Source: Thioclava sp. SK-1 (GTDB lineage: Bacteria; Pseudomonadota; Alphaproteobacteria; Rhodobacterales; Rhodobacteraceae). From it: a stretch of 64,000 nucleotides of DNA. Position numbers and translations under genes: made by a program. The notes beneath the pieces were generated by a model that worked only from the letters and a program-made list of their open reading frames with translations, was not told where the DNA came from and ran no database searches. Below, piece after piece: positions 1-8,288 of the stretch. Every line of letters begins with the position of its first letter. The first letter of the stretch is position 1. The stretch lies in NCBI RefSeq assembly GCF_001705665.1, contig NZ_MDHA01000028.1:27450-91449 (forward strand), written 5' to 3'.

Positions 1-655
1 CATCGGTGCGGTTCAAACGCCCCAAGACCAAAAGCCGCACATTGTTCAAGTCCCGGTCCTGCGGCTGACGTTCCAACCCGGCATCCACCACCGCCAGAAC
101 CTGTTCCAGGCGATTTTGTTGCAATAGATTGGCAATCACCACCCGGCGCGCACGTAGCGCCCCCGGATCCGCATCCAAAAGCGCCTGTGCCCGCGCCGCC
201 GCTCGATCCATCTGCGCGGTGTCGCGCGCCATGGCTGCCGTGCGATAATCCAGCACAACCTGCGCTGCCAGAAGCTGTGGATCATCGGGCGCCAATTGCA
301 AGGCCGCGGCCCCGTAGCGCGCCGCATCATCCCATGCCAACACATCCAGTGCAATCAGAGCCATCTGGCGGTTGGCAATCAGATTATCCGGGTCGGCCTC
401 GGCAATCTGGCGATATTGGCCAAAGGCCTCGGTTTCGCGCCCGGCGGCAATCAGCTGTTCGGCCAACAGGCTGCGGGCTTCTTGCAGGTCATCGTCTTTT
501 TGCAGCGCATTGCGCAGTTCAACAATCGCACGGGGGGTGTCGCCTTGGGCAATATAGCTTTGTGCCTGTGCCAGATGTTTGGCAGCCTGCTCTTCAGCTG
601 AATCACACCCTGAAATCATCAGTGCAACACAAGCCGCCAAAATAATTTTATTCAA
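1..655 (-). CDS. TPR-repeat lipoprotein (3' end beyond window)
   Basis: The minus strand is open from the window edge to about 694. The translation has a short charged N-terminus, a hydrophobic stretch and the lipobox ISGC, then helical repeats such as AQSYIAQGDTPRAIVELRNAL and AFGQYRQIAEADPDNLIANR that are typical TPR units. It is probably an outer-membrane or periplasmic scaffold lipoprotein of the PrsT type, which in exosortase/exopolysaccharide loci sits beside the ExeA-like ATPase, Wzz and BY-kinase genes, as here in divergent orientation. I chose the TTG at 655 because it gives a textbook lipoprotein signal (LNKIILAACVALMISGC); an in-frame ATG at 694 adds 13 residues. The C-terminus is cut by the window. 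Lipoprotein and TPR calls are well supported; the PrsT assignment is inference from context. Confidence 0.8.
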   Translation of the reverse strand, partial: MNKIILAACVALMISGCDSAEEQAAKHLAQAQSYIAQGDTPRAIVELRNALQKDDDLQEARSLLAEQLIAAGRETEAFGQYRQIAEADPDNLIANRQMALIALDVLAWDDAARYGAAALQLAPDDPQLLAAQVVLDYRTAAMARDTAQMDRAAARAQALLDADPGALRARRVVIANLLQQNRLEQVLAVVDAGLERQPQDRDLNNVRLLVLGRLNRTD

Positions 656-979
656 AGCGTCACCCACAACTGGAAAATCCGTTGCGCCTAACATGCCCCG
701 ATTTTCCAACATATTACAACAGTTGCGCATATCCCGACAATCACGGAATATGCGTTATATTGATGTCTATTTTTCCAAATTTTGCATAAGCAAGCAGCCA
801 AAATCAACACGACCCGAAAAAAGATTACAGCAAGACAGGGGTTTAATTGAAATCATATTGTATTACCCTGCCCCAAAGGGTTTATCTCCCTATAAGACCG
901 TATAACTATAAGACAGTATGAAACCTTCTGCTCCGGGGCCTGGTGCCTATCAGTGCAATGAAAGCCCAATAGTTCCCTG
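656..979. promoter_or_regulatory. Divergent intergenic region with tandem 16-bp direct repeat
   Basis: This AT-rich gap separates the TPR lipoprotein from the ATPase-Wzz-kinase operon, so it should hold both promoters. At 891-906 and 907-922 there are two adjacent copies of a 16-bp unit (TATAAGACCGTATAAC and TATAAGACAGTATGAA, 13 of 16 positions identical). A small inverted repeat ACCCT/AGGGT lies at about 865-881. No convincing -35/-10 pair could be fixed. No gene was seen in it. Confidence 0.4.
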
Positions 980-1831
980 ATGGCTGATTCCGACCTTTAC
1001 GCACAGTATTTTGGGCTCACCGAACGCCCATTTACCCTTCTGCCCGACCCGTCGCTGATCTATTGGTCCGCGCAGCACAGTCGGGCACTGACCGTTTTGC
1101 GATACGGGCTGATGTCGCGCGCTCCAGTCACATTGGTATCGGGTGAGATCGGATCGGGCAAAACCACATTGGTTCAGGCGATCTTACAAGAAATGGATCA
1201 GGATCTGACCGTAGGGTTGATCTCCAACGCTCAGGGCGGGCGCGGCGAATTGCTGCAATGGGTGTTGAATGCCTTTGACGTGCCAGCCCAGGATGGACCG
1301 ACGGATTACGTCTCGCTGTTTCAGCGTTTTCAGAATTTTCTATTGTCAGAATATGCTGCCAACCGCCGGGTTGTCTTGATTGTTGATGAGGCACAAAACC
1401 TGTCCTCCGAAGGCCTGGAAGAGGTCCGGATGCTGACCAATATCAACTCCAACAAAGATGAGCTGATCCAGCTGATCCTTGTCGGCCAACCAGAGCTGCG
1501 CGACATTGTTCGCGCCCCAAATATGCGCCAGCTGGCGCAGCGCGTCGCTGCAAGCTTCCATCTGGGCCCGCTGAGCGAAACAGATGTGCTGGCCTATATT
1601 GCCCATCGGTTAAAGGAATCAGGGGGCACAGGCGAGGAATTTCAGCCTGCTGCGTGCAGCCTCATTCACGCCCATACCGGAGGCGTTCCGCGGCTGATCA
1701 ACCAGCTTTGCGATTTTTCCATGCTTTATGCATGGAGCGAAGACGAAAACGTCATCACAGTTGCTATCGTAGAATCCGTCTTGAAAGATGGTGTCTTCTT
1801 CGGCGATACAGGAATGGAACCGACCCCATGA
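980..1831 (+). CDS. ExeA/GspA-like AAA+ ATPase of exopolysaccharide locus
   Basis: A 283-residue AAA+ ATPase. It opens with the family signature FGLTERPFTLLPDP, has a Walker A motif GEIGSGKT at residues 55-62 and a Walker B motif VVLIVDEAQ at 131-139, followed by sensor-type segments. Proteins of this family (general-secretion-like ATPases of exosortase/EPS clusters) lie next to Wzz and BY-kinase genes and are thought to energise or organise polysaccharide export; the exact role is not settled. Its stop codon overlaps the ATG of the Wzz-type gene (ATGA at 1828-1831), so the two are translationally coupled. A clear paralogue lies at 25971-26861. The start ATG at 980 is the natural one for the family N-terminus. 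Confidence 0.88.
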   Translation: MADSDLYAQYFGLTERPFTLLPDPSLIYWSAQHSRALTVLRYGLMSRAPVTLVSGEIGSGKTTLVQAILQEMDQDLTVGLISNAQGGRGELLQWVLNAFDVPAQDGPTDYVSLFQRFQNFLLSEYAANRRVVLIVDEAQNLSSEGLEEVRMLTNINSNKDELIQLILVGQPELRDIVRAPNMRQLAQRVAASFHLGPLSETDVLAYIAHRLKESGGTGEEFQPAACSLIHAHTGGVPRLINQLCDFSMLYAWSEDENVITVAIVESVLKDGVFFGDTGMEPTP

Positions 1832-3360
1832 ACTCCGATATTCGTTTCTATTTAGCCTTGTTTTGGCGGCGTTTACCGCTGTTCATGTTGGTTTTCATCC
1901 TGTGTTCGGTGACTGGGATTTTGGCCGCCTTGACGCTGCCGCCTGTCTATCGATCACAGATGCAGCTGGTTGTGGAAAGCTCGCAGATCCCGGACCGGCT
2001 GGCCACATCAACGGTCACGACACCGGCCGAAGAACAGTTGCAACTATTTGAAACACGGCTGCTAACGCGTGATAATCTGTTGGATGTGGCGCGCAAATTG
2101 AATGCTGTGCCCGAACAGGCGGAAATGAGCCCCGATCAAATCGTGCGGGCAATGCGGGCCAATACGTTGATCAAATCCTCCAGTGGGCGCAATTCAGCCA
2201 CAACCATGTCGCTCAGCTTCGATTCGCCCTCGCCCCAGATCGCCGCCAATGTGCTGAATGAATATCTGACCTTCATCCTGGCTGAAGACGCACAATATCG
2301 CACCGGGCGCGCCAACCAAACACAGGAATTCTTTGAAAACGAAGTTGCCCGCCTTGGCACCGCCATGAGCGCGCAAAGCGGCCGTATTTTGGAATTCAAA
2401 ACCGCCAATTCCGATGCCTTGCCCGAAAGCCAGAATTATTTCCAATCGCTGCAGTTGAATTATCAAAACCGCACCACACAGATTGACCGCGATATTGCAG
2501 GTTTGGAAAAGCAGAAAATGTCTCTGCGTCAGATCTATGAAGCCACCGGTCAGGTGTCGTCGATCCGCTCACAAATGAGCCCGCAAGAACAACGCATTCA
2601 GGATCTGCGCAATGAATTGGCCGATATGGAAGCCGTCTATGCCGCAGACAGCCCGCGCGTCACGGTGTTAAGAAAACGCCTGTCGCAGATGGAGGCCAAT
2701 TTGGGTGGCGGCGCAAATGATGATACGCCAAGCGACCCGGGCGAGGCCGTGTTTAACCTGCAAATCTCCGATATCGAAAGCCAGATTGAACAGCTGCAAG
2801 ATGAACGTGATTATTACAATTCCCAGCTGAAAGATGTGCAAGACGCATTGGCGAAAATCCCGGGCAATACAATCACTCTGGGGGCGCTGGAGCGCGATTA
2901 CAAAAACATCCAGGATCAATATAATGTGGCTGTAGACCGGCTGTCGCAGGCCTCGACCGGGGAACGGATCGAAAGCCTGTCACGCGGCCAACGGGTCAGT
3001 GTTGTCGAGCAGCCCTCGGTGCCATCTGAACCGATCAAACCGTCGCGCAAGAAAATCGCAGCCGCCGGGATTTTGGGCGGGATCATGGCCGGGTTGGGTT
3101 TGATCGCGGTGCTGGAAATGCTGAGCACGACGATCAAACGGTCCTCGGATTTAAGCCGCGCGCTGGATATCACGCCGCTGGCCACGATCCCCTATCTGAC
3201 CACAAAGACCGAAAGCCGGCGCCGGCGCACACGCCAGATTGCCCTGACTGCAGGGATCGGCATCGCCATTCCGGTGGCGGTCTGGGTCATTCATTCCTAT
3301 TATATGCCTTTCGAAGTGATCGCTCAGAAGATCGCCCAGAAGATCGGCCTTTACATCTGA
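1828..3360 (+). CDS. Wzz/GumC-type polysaccharide chain-length determinant
   Basis: About 510 residues, starting at the ATG that overlaps the preceding stop. There is an N-terminal transmembrane helix (about residues 16-38), a long periplasmic region rich in coiled coil (roughly 150-400), and a second membrane helix near 408-432 (GILGGIMAGLGLIAVLEML). A further hydrophobic stretch follows near 470-492. This is the polysaccharide co-polymerase layout, which sets chain length in Wzx/Wzy polymerisation with a BY-kinase partner. The kinase is encoded as a separate gene 10 bp downstream, as in many proteobacterial EPS loci of the exosortase-linked type. A longer upstream reading frame exists but would overlap the ATPase gene extensively and is rejected. 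Confidence 0.88.
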   Translation: MNSDIRFYLALFWRRLPLFMLVFILCSVTGILAALTLPPVYRSQMQLVVESSQIPDRLATSTVTTPAEEQLQLFETRLLTRDNLLDVARKLNAVPEQAEMSPDQIVRAMRANTLIKSSSGRNSATTMSLSFDSPSPQIAANVLNEYLTFILAEDAQYRTGRANQTQEFFENEVARLGTAMSAQSGRILEFKTANSDALPESQNYFQSLQLNYQNRTTQIDRDIAGLEKQKMSLRQIYEATGQVSSIRSQMSPQEQRIQDLRNELADMEAVYAADSPRVTVLRKRLSQMEANLGGGANDDTPSDPGEAVFNLQISDIESQIEQLQDERDYYNSQLKDVQDALAKIPGNTITLGALERDYKNIQDQYNVAVDRLSQASTGERIESLSRGQRVSVVEQPSVPSEPIKPSRKKIAAAGILGGIMAGLGLIAVLEMLSTTIKRSSDLSRALDITPLATIPYLTTKTESRRRRTRQIALTAGIGIAIPVAVWVIHSYYMPFEVIAQKIAQKIGLYI

Positions 3361-3370
3361 CGGGACGCCC

Positions 3371-4198
3371 ATGGAAAAGCTTCAAAAAGCCCTTGAAAAA
3401 GCCCGCGCGAACCGGGTCAGCCACAAGGCAGGCCCTGCGGCCAACAAGACTGGCGCAGAGCCCGAACAAACGCCAAACGAGGTATCGGACCTATGGGCGG
3501 ATCTGACGGAACTGAAACTGGATCCCAAGGTGCTGATGCAAAACCGTATCGTATCGGGCAACGGTCGCGCGGACAGCACACATTACGATCTGTTACGCAC
3601 AAAGCTGCGCGAAGAATCCCGCCGCCGCGGATTTTCCAAGATCGCCATCGTATCGGCCGGGCCTGGGGCGGGCAAAAGTACGACCGTGGCCAATCTGGCG
3701 TTTTCCTTTGGCCGCCTGCCGTTCATGCGCACGTTGGTGTGTGACTTCGATCTACGTCACCCTTCGTTGCACCGGTTATTGGGGCAAACCCCTGCCGCCG
3801 ATATGGGCGCGGTGATCAATGACGATTTTGCCTTCAAAGACCATGTGCTGCGCCACGGGAATAATCTGGCCTTTGGGATGAACCGTTCCTCTGTGGCCAA
3901 CCCATCGGAATTGCTGCAAAGCGACCGCACACAAGATTTCCTAGAGGCGGTTCAGGCAACGTATCAACCCGATCTGATGCTGTTTGATATGCCGCCCTTC
4001 CTTTTGGCCGATGACACGCATGGGTTTCTGCGCCAGGTCGATGCGGTGGTTCTGGTCATCGAGGCCGAGGTCACACCGCGCGCGCAGATTGATCTGGTGG
4101 AACAGAAATTGTCAGAATTGACGACAGTTTTGGGCATCGTTTTGAACAAATGCCATTTCCCCGATGAAAGCGACGCCGCCAGCTATAGTTATTACTAA
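3371..4198 (+). CDS. CpsD/CapB-type BY-kinase (tyrosine-protein kinase)
   Basis: 275 residues. The motifs are those of bacterial tyrosine kinases: Walker A SAGPGAGKST at about 95-104, Walker A' VCDFDLRHP at about 123-131, and Walker B LMLFDMPP near 203-210. The extreme C-terminus SYSYY is a tyrosine cluster expected to be autophosphorylated. The N-terminus MEKLQKALEKARANR is the usual helical start of kinases from exosortase-type EPS loci. It lacks membrane segments, so it must use the adjacent Wzz-type protein as its membrane activator. It is the last gene of the ATPase-Wzz-kinase operon and is followed by an inverted repeat that can terminate transcription. Confidence 0.9.
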   Translation: MEKLQKALEKARANRVSHKAGPAANKTGAEPEQTPNEVSDLWADLTELKLDPKVLMQNRIVSGNGRADSTHYDLLRTKLREESRRRGFSKIAIVSAGPGAGKSTTVANLAFSFGRLPFMRTLVCDFDLRHPSLHRLLGQTPAADMGAVINDDFAFKDHVLRHGNNLAFGMNRSSVANPSELLQSDRTQDFLEAVQATYQPDLMLFDMPPFLLADDTHGFLRQVDAVVLVIEAEVTPRAQIDLVEQKLSELTTVLGIVLNKCHFPDESDAASYSYY

Positions 4199-4214
4199 AG
4201 CTTGCCGCCCCGAC

Positions 4215-4254
4215 ATATGACACAAGCGTCCAGTTTTGGGTGCCTGTGTCATAT
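4215..4254. terminator. Inverted repeat between convergent genes
   Basis: Perfect 10-bp arms (ATATGACACA at 4215-4224, TGTGTCATAT at 4245-4254) with a 20-nt loop lie between the end of the BY-kinase gene and the end of the convergent glycosyltransferase gene. There is no T-run, so it is a weak bidirectional terminator at best. Confidence 0.4.
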
Positions 4255-4298
4255 CGGTATTGCCCGGATCCCTGTGACCGGGGCCGCAGCCAACTGGG

Positions 4299-5321
4299 TC
4301 ATTTATATTCAATCAGCCCGGCACGGCGATTGCTGATCCGGCGCAGATGAAATTCCAGCACGCCGATGGCTTCGGGAAATTTGCTTAATGTTAGCAAGGC
4401 TGCATGTTCCCAAGCCACACGCCCGCCCCCTGAACGCCGCGACAGGCGCAACACCTGTATCGGATAGATCAGCACAAGACCAAGCGCCCAGGGCGTCACG
4501 ATCACTGCCGCCAGCACAATCAGCAACGGCAACACCGCCCCCCAGGCCAGCGCACGACGGGTCGGCGTCACATAATGGCGCCACGGCGCTTCGCCATGCA
4601 TATGCGCCCCTTCGGCAAAGGCATGACCTGCGCGGCGCGCACGTTTCCAAAATTGCGACAGCTGCGTCATGGCGGCATCATGCAGGGTCATTTCTGCGTC
4701 CAACCGCCAGATTTTCCACCCCGCCTTGCGCAGCCGCACACACATTTCAGGCTCTTCGCCCGCGATCAGGGTCGGATCATACCCACCAACCTGGGCCAGC
4801 GCATCCAGCCGCATCAAGGCATCGCCCCCACAGGCATCGGCCTCGCCCACCGGCGTATCCCATTCCCGGTCACAATGCGCGTTATAAAGACTGGCCTCGG
4901 GGTGGCGTTCACGCCTGCGCCCACAGACAATGGCCACATCCGGATGGCTGTCCAAAAAGGCGCACGCGCGTGCCACCCAATCGGCGCGCACCTCACAATC
5001 GCCATCCACCAGCTGCACATAGCGCAGATCCGGGGCCAATGCGCGCAACCGCTCCAGCCCCGCATTGCGCGCACGCGCCGCGGTGAAGGGCTGGTTCATA
5101 TCCAGCTCCACCACGTCAACCCCGCGGGCGCGGGCCATTTCGCGCGATCCATCACGTGATCCGCTATCCACATAGACCAGCTGCGCCAGATCCGACAATG
5201 ATGCCAAACAGGCCACCAATCGTGCGCCCTCATTGCGACCAATCGCAATCGCACCGATCTGCTGCACTGCTGTTTGCGGCGCAACAGGGTCTAAAACAGG
5301 CTCTGAACCAGCGTCAGGCAT
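4299..5321 (-). CDS. Family 2 glycosyltransferase
   Basis: 340 residues with a GT-A fold: N-terminal IGAIAIGRNEGARL, then VYVDSGSRDGS and a metal-binding QLVDGDCEV in the DXD position. The acceptor region has GEEPEMCVRLRKAGW. The C-terminal part has two hydrophobic segments (AVLPLLIVLAAVIVTPWALGL), so it is likely anchored in the inner membrane. Its ATG at 5321 overlaps the end of the next upstream gene (stop at 5314), showing that the two minus-strand glycosyltransferases form one transcription unit. It probably adds one sugar of the exopolysaccharide repeat; donor and linkage cannot be told from sequence. Confidence 0.85.
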   Translation of the reverse strand: MPDAGSEPVLDPVAPQTAVQQIGAIAIGRNEGARLVACLASLSDLAQLVYVDSGSRDGSREMARARGVDVVELDMNQPFTAARARNAGLERLRALAPDLRYVQLVDGDCEVRADWVARACAFLDSHPDVAIVCGRRRERHPEASLYNAHCDREWDTPVGEADACGGDALMRLDALAQVGGYDPTLIAGEEPEMCVRLRKAGWKIWRLDAEMTLHDAAMTQLSQFWKRARRAGHAFAEGAHMHGEAPWRHYVTPTRRALAWGAVLPLLIVLAAVIVTPWALGLVLIYPIQVLRLSRRSGGGRVAWEHAALLTLSKFPEAIGVLEFHLRRISNRRAGLIEYK

Positions 5322-6288
5322 TCTTGCGATCCTTCAGTAACGGCACCATAACCTGCGACCAGAAATCCGAAAAGAAATTGAGCGGTGCATGCGGATTTTG
5401 TCCGCGTATTTTGGCCAGCGGCACATTGATCGCAGCCCCGGCCATCCACGCAAACCCCGTCAAAAGAGCGCCCCCCCGGCCCATGCAGACCTGGTGGTAA
5501 TGGCGCCAGCTATCATACCAATAGGCCGGACGGGCGCGACGTTCTGGCCGGTTGACCTGCACCTGCGTCGCCACACCTTCGGCATGTAACACCCGCGCCT
5601 GCGGCAGATGCCAGACATGATATCCCGCCGCCTGAATGCGGTACATCAGCTCGGTTTCCTCAAAATACAAAAAGAACTTTGGGTCGAATGTGCCAACCTT
5701 GCGCAGCACATCGCTGCGCAGCATCACCGCCGCCCCTGACACCCAATCAACCCCACCCGCCTTGGTATTGGGCGGCAAAGCCACGGCGGCACGTGGAAAC
5801 ATTCGTGCCAAGGGACCGAAATTCACCGCATGCACAAAGCTTGCTGCGGGCGAAAAGAACCGAAACGCCGCGCTGACAGGCTCTCCGCTGGGCAGGGAAA
5901 TTGCCGCCCCCGACGCGCCAACCAATGGATTATCATCCATGAACTTCGCCAGAACATCCAGCGCTTCATTTTCCAATGTCGCGTCAGGGTTCAGCAAAAA
6001 TATGTAGCGCGGCGCATCAGGGCGCACCAATAGCGCATCGATCACCACATTGTTTCCACGTCCAAATCCATGATTGACCGTCTGCGGCCAAAGCGTGACC
6101 TGATCCCCCCAACCGCGTTCGGCATGGGTGCTGGAAAATTGTTCAGCATCCGTCCCAGGTGATGCATTATCCAGCAAATGCACCTCGACCGATCGCCCCC
6201 CGTGGCTGCGTGAGATCACGCTCTCAACCGCGGCGATAGACAAATCCGGAGTGCCATAATTCACAATTATTACCGCAATTTCAGCCAT
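5314..6288 (-). CDS. Family 2 glycosyltransferase (rhamnosyltransferase-like)
   Basis: About 324 residues starting at the ATG at 6288 (MAEIAVIIVNYGTPD); an upstream in-frame TTG at 6315 adds nine residues but fits the family poorly. GT-A features are VHLLDNASPGTDAEQF, NHGFGRGNNV, the FLLNPDATLE aspartate motif and FLYFEETELMYRIQAAGY near the C-terminal third. The pattern is that of GT2 rhamnosyltransferases and related enzymes, which fits the dTDP-rhamnose operon in this window, but donor specificity is inferred. It is co-transcribed with the downstream GT2 gene by overlap. Confidence 0.85.
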   Translation of the reverse strand: MAEIAVIIVNYGTPDLSIAAVESVISRSHGGRSVEVHLLDNASPGTDAEQFSSTHAERGWGDQVTLWPQTVNHGFGRGNNVVIDALLVRPDAPRYIFLLNPDATLENEALDVLAKFMDDNPLVGASGAAISLPSGEPVSAAFRFFSPAASFVHAVNFGPLARMFPRAAVALPPNTKAGGVDWVSGAAVMLRSDVLRKVGTFDPKFFLYFEETELMYRIQAAGYHVWHLPQARVLHAEGVATQVQVNRPERRARPAYWYDSWRHYHQVCMGRGGALLTGFAWMAGAAINVPLAKIRGQNPHAPLNFFSDFWSQVMVPLLKDRKNA

Positions 6289-6444
6289 TAAATCAAAATT
6301 CCCACCACAACCCAATCTTCACCTGCCAGCATGCCTGATATATGGCAGCGGAACAAGAATGCGCGGGAAACTGCATTTGCCCCTCGATTTTTCCCACTGA
6401 ACATGGAAGCTTCGGAGCCGAAAGCAAAAATTGTGAACGTATAA

Positions 6445-7908
6445 ATGCCCAATCCTATCGCCTATCTGGCCCTTTTCGGCTGGCCCTTTGTGACATGGCT
6501 GCTGTTTCGCCGGTTTTCGATCCAAAAAGCGGCGATCCTCTCGGTGATTTTGGGCTATTTGTTCCTGCCGACGCGACCGTCGATCGATTTGCCTATTTTA
6601 CCGCCATTCAACAAATTTTTGATCCCGTCGCTTTCGGCGCTGGTCTTCGCCTATCTGCAGACCCGTGCGCAACATCAGGCCGAACAGCGGATGATGCGCC
6701 GCAATGGCGAACGCCCGCCACGCAGCGCCCGCCGCGCACCGCGCAGCCGGGTACAAAAGATCGTTCTGGTCGTGATGGTTCTGATGCTGACCATGCCCGT
6801 GCTGACATGGGCGACAAACCGCGAACCAATGATCGATGGCATAGTCTATATTTCTGGTCTGCGGCCCTATGATATTGCATCGCTGTCACTGGCCACACTG
6901 GTGATGCTGGTGCCGTTCTTCGTGGGGTATTTGTATTTAAAGGGCCGTAACGCACAATTGCTCTTGCTGCGCACCCTGGCGTGGAGCGGGTTGGTATATT
7001 CTGTGCTGGTGATGTTTGAATCACGTTTCAGCCCGCAGCTGAATGTCTGGATCTATGGGTTCTTTGGCAATGATTTCGCCCAGCATATGCGCCAGGGCGG
7101 ATTTCGCGCCATCGTATTTTTGGAGCACGGGCTTCGGGTCGGGATTTTCCTATGTATGGCCGCTATGGCCTGTGCGGTTTTGTCATGCAGCGCAGACACC
7201 AACAAAGGCCGTCTGCGCTGGCTGGCGGCCACGGCCTGGATGGTTCTGGCACTGATTTTGTCAAAAAACATCGGCGCCTTTTTGATTGCCATTACCCTGT
7301 TACCAATCATCTTTCTGACCTCGCGCAAGATCCAAAGCCTTGCGGCCCTATGTATCGCAGCGCTGGTCCTTATCTACCCGTTGGCGCGCGGGGCCGGATT
7401 GGTTCCTGTGAATGAAATCACGTCTTTCATGTCACAATATTCTCCTGAACGCGCCGGATCGCTCAATTTCCGTCTAAGCAATGAGGACACATTGCTTGAA
7501 CGTGCCAATCTGAAACCCTTGGCAGGTTGGGGCGGTTGGGGGCGCAACATGTTATATGATCCCGAGACAGGCAAAAACACCAGCATCACCGATGGCCGTT
7601 GGATCATCGTTATCGGCAGTTTCGGCTGGATCGGGTATCTGGGCACCTTCGGGCTGTTATGTCTGCCGGTAATTGTCTTAGGAATGCGTGCCCGCCGTTT
7701 CCAATTGGATCTGGTCGATTCCGGCCTATTGCTGATCGTGGCTGCCAATCTTCTGGATTTGTTGCCAAATTCTTCAAGCATGCCGCCTTTGTGGATCTTG
7801 GTCGGTGCGCTTTGGGCACAATATGATCAGGTTCAAACCGCAACCACAAAAACACGCCACAACCGGCCCAGGGCCGCATCCTCGCGCGAGTCTACCGCCT
7901 CGGGATAA
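6445..7908 (+). CDS. Wzy/O-antigen-ligase-like polymerase
   Basis: 487 residues with about ten to twelve predicted membrane helices, a cytosolic basic segment near residues 80-110 (RSARRAPRSR), and a periplasmic loop containing SLNFRLSNEDTLLERANLKPLAGWGGWGRN. That loop (R..NE..LL..A...P..GWG) is typical of O-antigen ligase / Wzy polymerase proteins. It likely polymerises lipid-linked repeat units in the periplasm, together with the Wzx-like flippase at 12162-13538 and the Wzz-type protein at 1828-3360. It lies divergently from the GT2 pair, with 156 bp between them. As usual for Wzy proteins, the assignment is by topology and the loop motif rather than strong conservation. Confidence 0.8.
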   Translation: MPNPIAYLALFGWPFVTWLLFRRFSIQKAAILSVILGYLFLPTRPSIDLPILPPFNKFLIPSLSALVFAYLQTRAQHQAEQRMMRRNGERPPRSARRAPRSRVQKIVLVVMVLMLTMPVLTWATNREPMIDGIVYISGLRPYDIASLSLATLVMLVPFFVGYLYLKGRNAQLLLLRTLAWSGLVYSVLVMFESRFSPQLNVWIYGFFGNDFAQHMRQGGFRAIVFLEHGLRVGIFLCMAAMACAVLSCSADTNKGRLRWLAATAWMVLALILSKNIGAFLIAITLLPIIFLTSRKIQSLAALCIAALVLIYPLARGAGLVPVNEITSFMSQYSPERAGSLNFRLSNEDTLLERANLKPLAGWGGWGRNMLYDPETGKNTSITDGRWIIVIGSFGWIGYLGTFGLLCLPVIVLGMRARRFQLDLVDSGLLLIVAANLLDLLPNSSSMPPLWILVGALWAQYDQVQTATTKTRHNRPRAASSRESTASG

Positions 7909-8100
7909 TGCCCGTATTCTTTGTGAAAGCATTTTTTGATGTCCATCACCGCAGTCCCATCATGTTCCCGACCGCGTCCAATGCCGGTCCATAGACAAGA
8001 GTTGGATAGGATCAAAACCATATCCGTTTTTGGGGGATTATCGGCGCATCTTTTACCACTGGGACCTGGCGCATCGCATTCGGATCCGGCCGCAAAACGA

Positions 8101-8280
8101 TCTTATGCACTCTATGTCTGGCCTCTGAGCACCGCACATGGTTTCATGAACACCCAATCGAGATGGCTGCGCAATTTCATCAAGCGTTCGCTGTCGTTTC
8201 TGGCCATATTCGCGTTGGCGCATCTGTCGACATATCATTTCGAAAACCGCTTCACACGCTGGGCAAAACGGATCACCTGA
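8101..8280 (+). pseudogene. 3' remnant of an acyltransferase-3 (OafA-like) gene
   Basis: Frame 8101-8280 translates to SYALYVWPLSTAHGF..., then a hydrophobic stretch SLSFLAIFALAHLSTYHFENRF, ending in RWAKRIT and a stop. 'SYALYxWH' followed by a final helix and 'HLSxYxFExPF' is the C-terminus of acyltransferase-3 family membrane proteins. The upstream 190 bp carry no matching sequence and no complete gene, so only the last ~60 codons survive. The downstream glycosyltransferase starts 9 bp later. The remnant suggests that an O-acyltransferase of the polysaccharide was lost by deletion. The assignment rests on motif memory, not on alignment. Confidence 0.55.
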
Positions 8281-8288
8281 TAATCGCT

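Noticed and set aside
7833..8021. 62-codon minus-strand frame between wzy and the acyltransferase remnant
   Set aside because: Overlaps the end of the wzy-like gene and has no recognisable domain or ribosome site; could be a remnant but not supportable.
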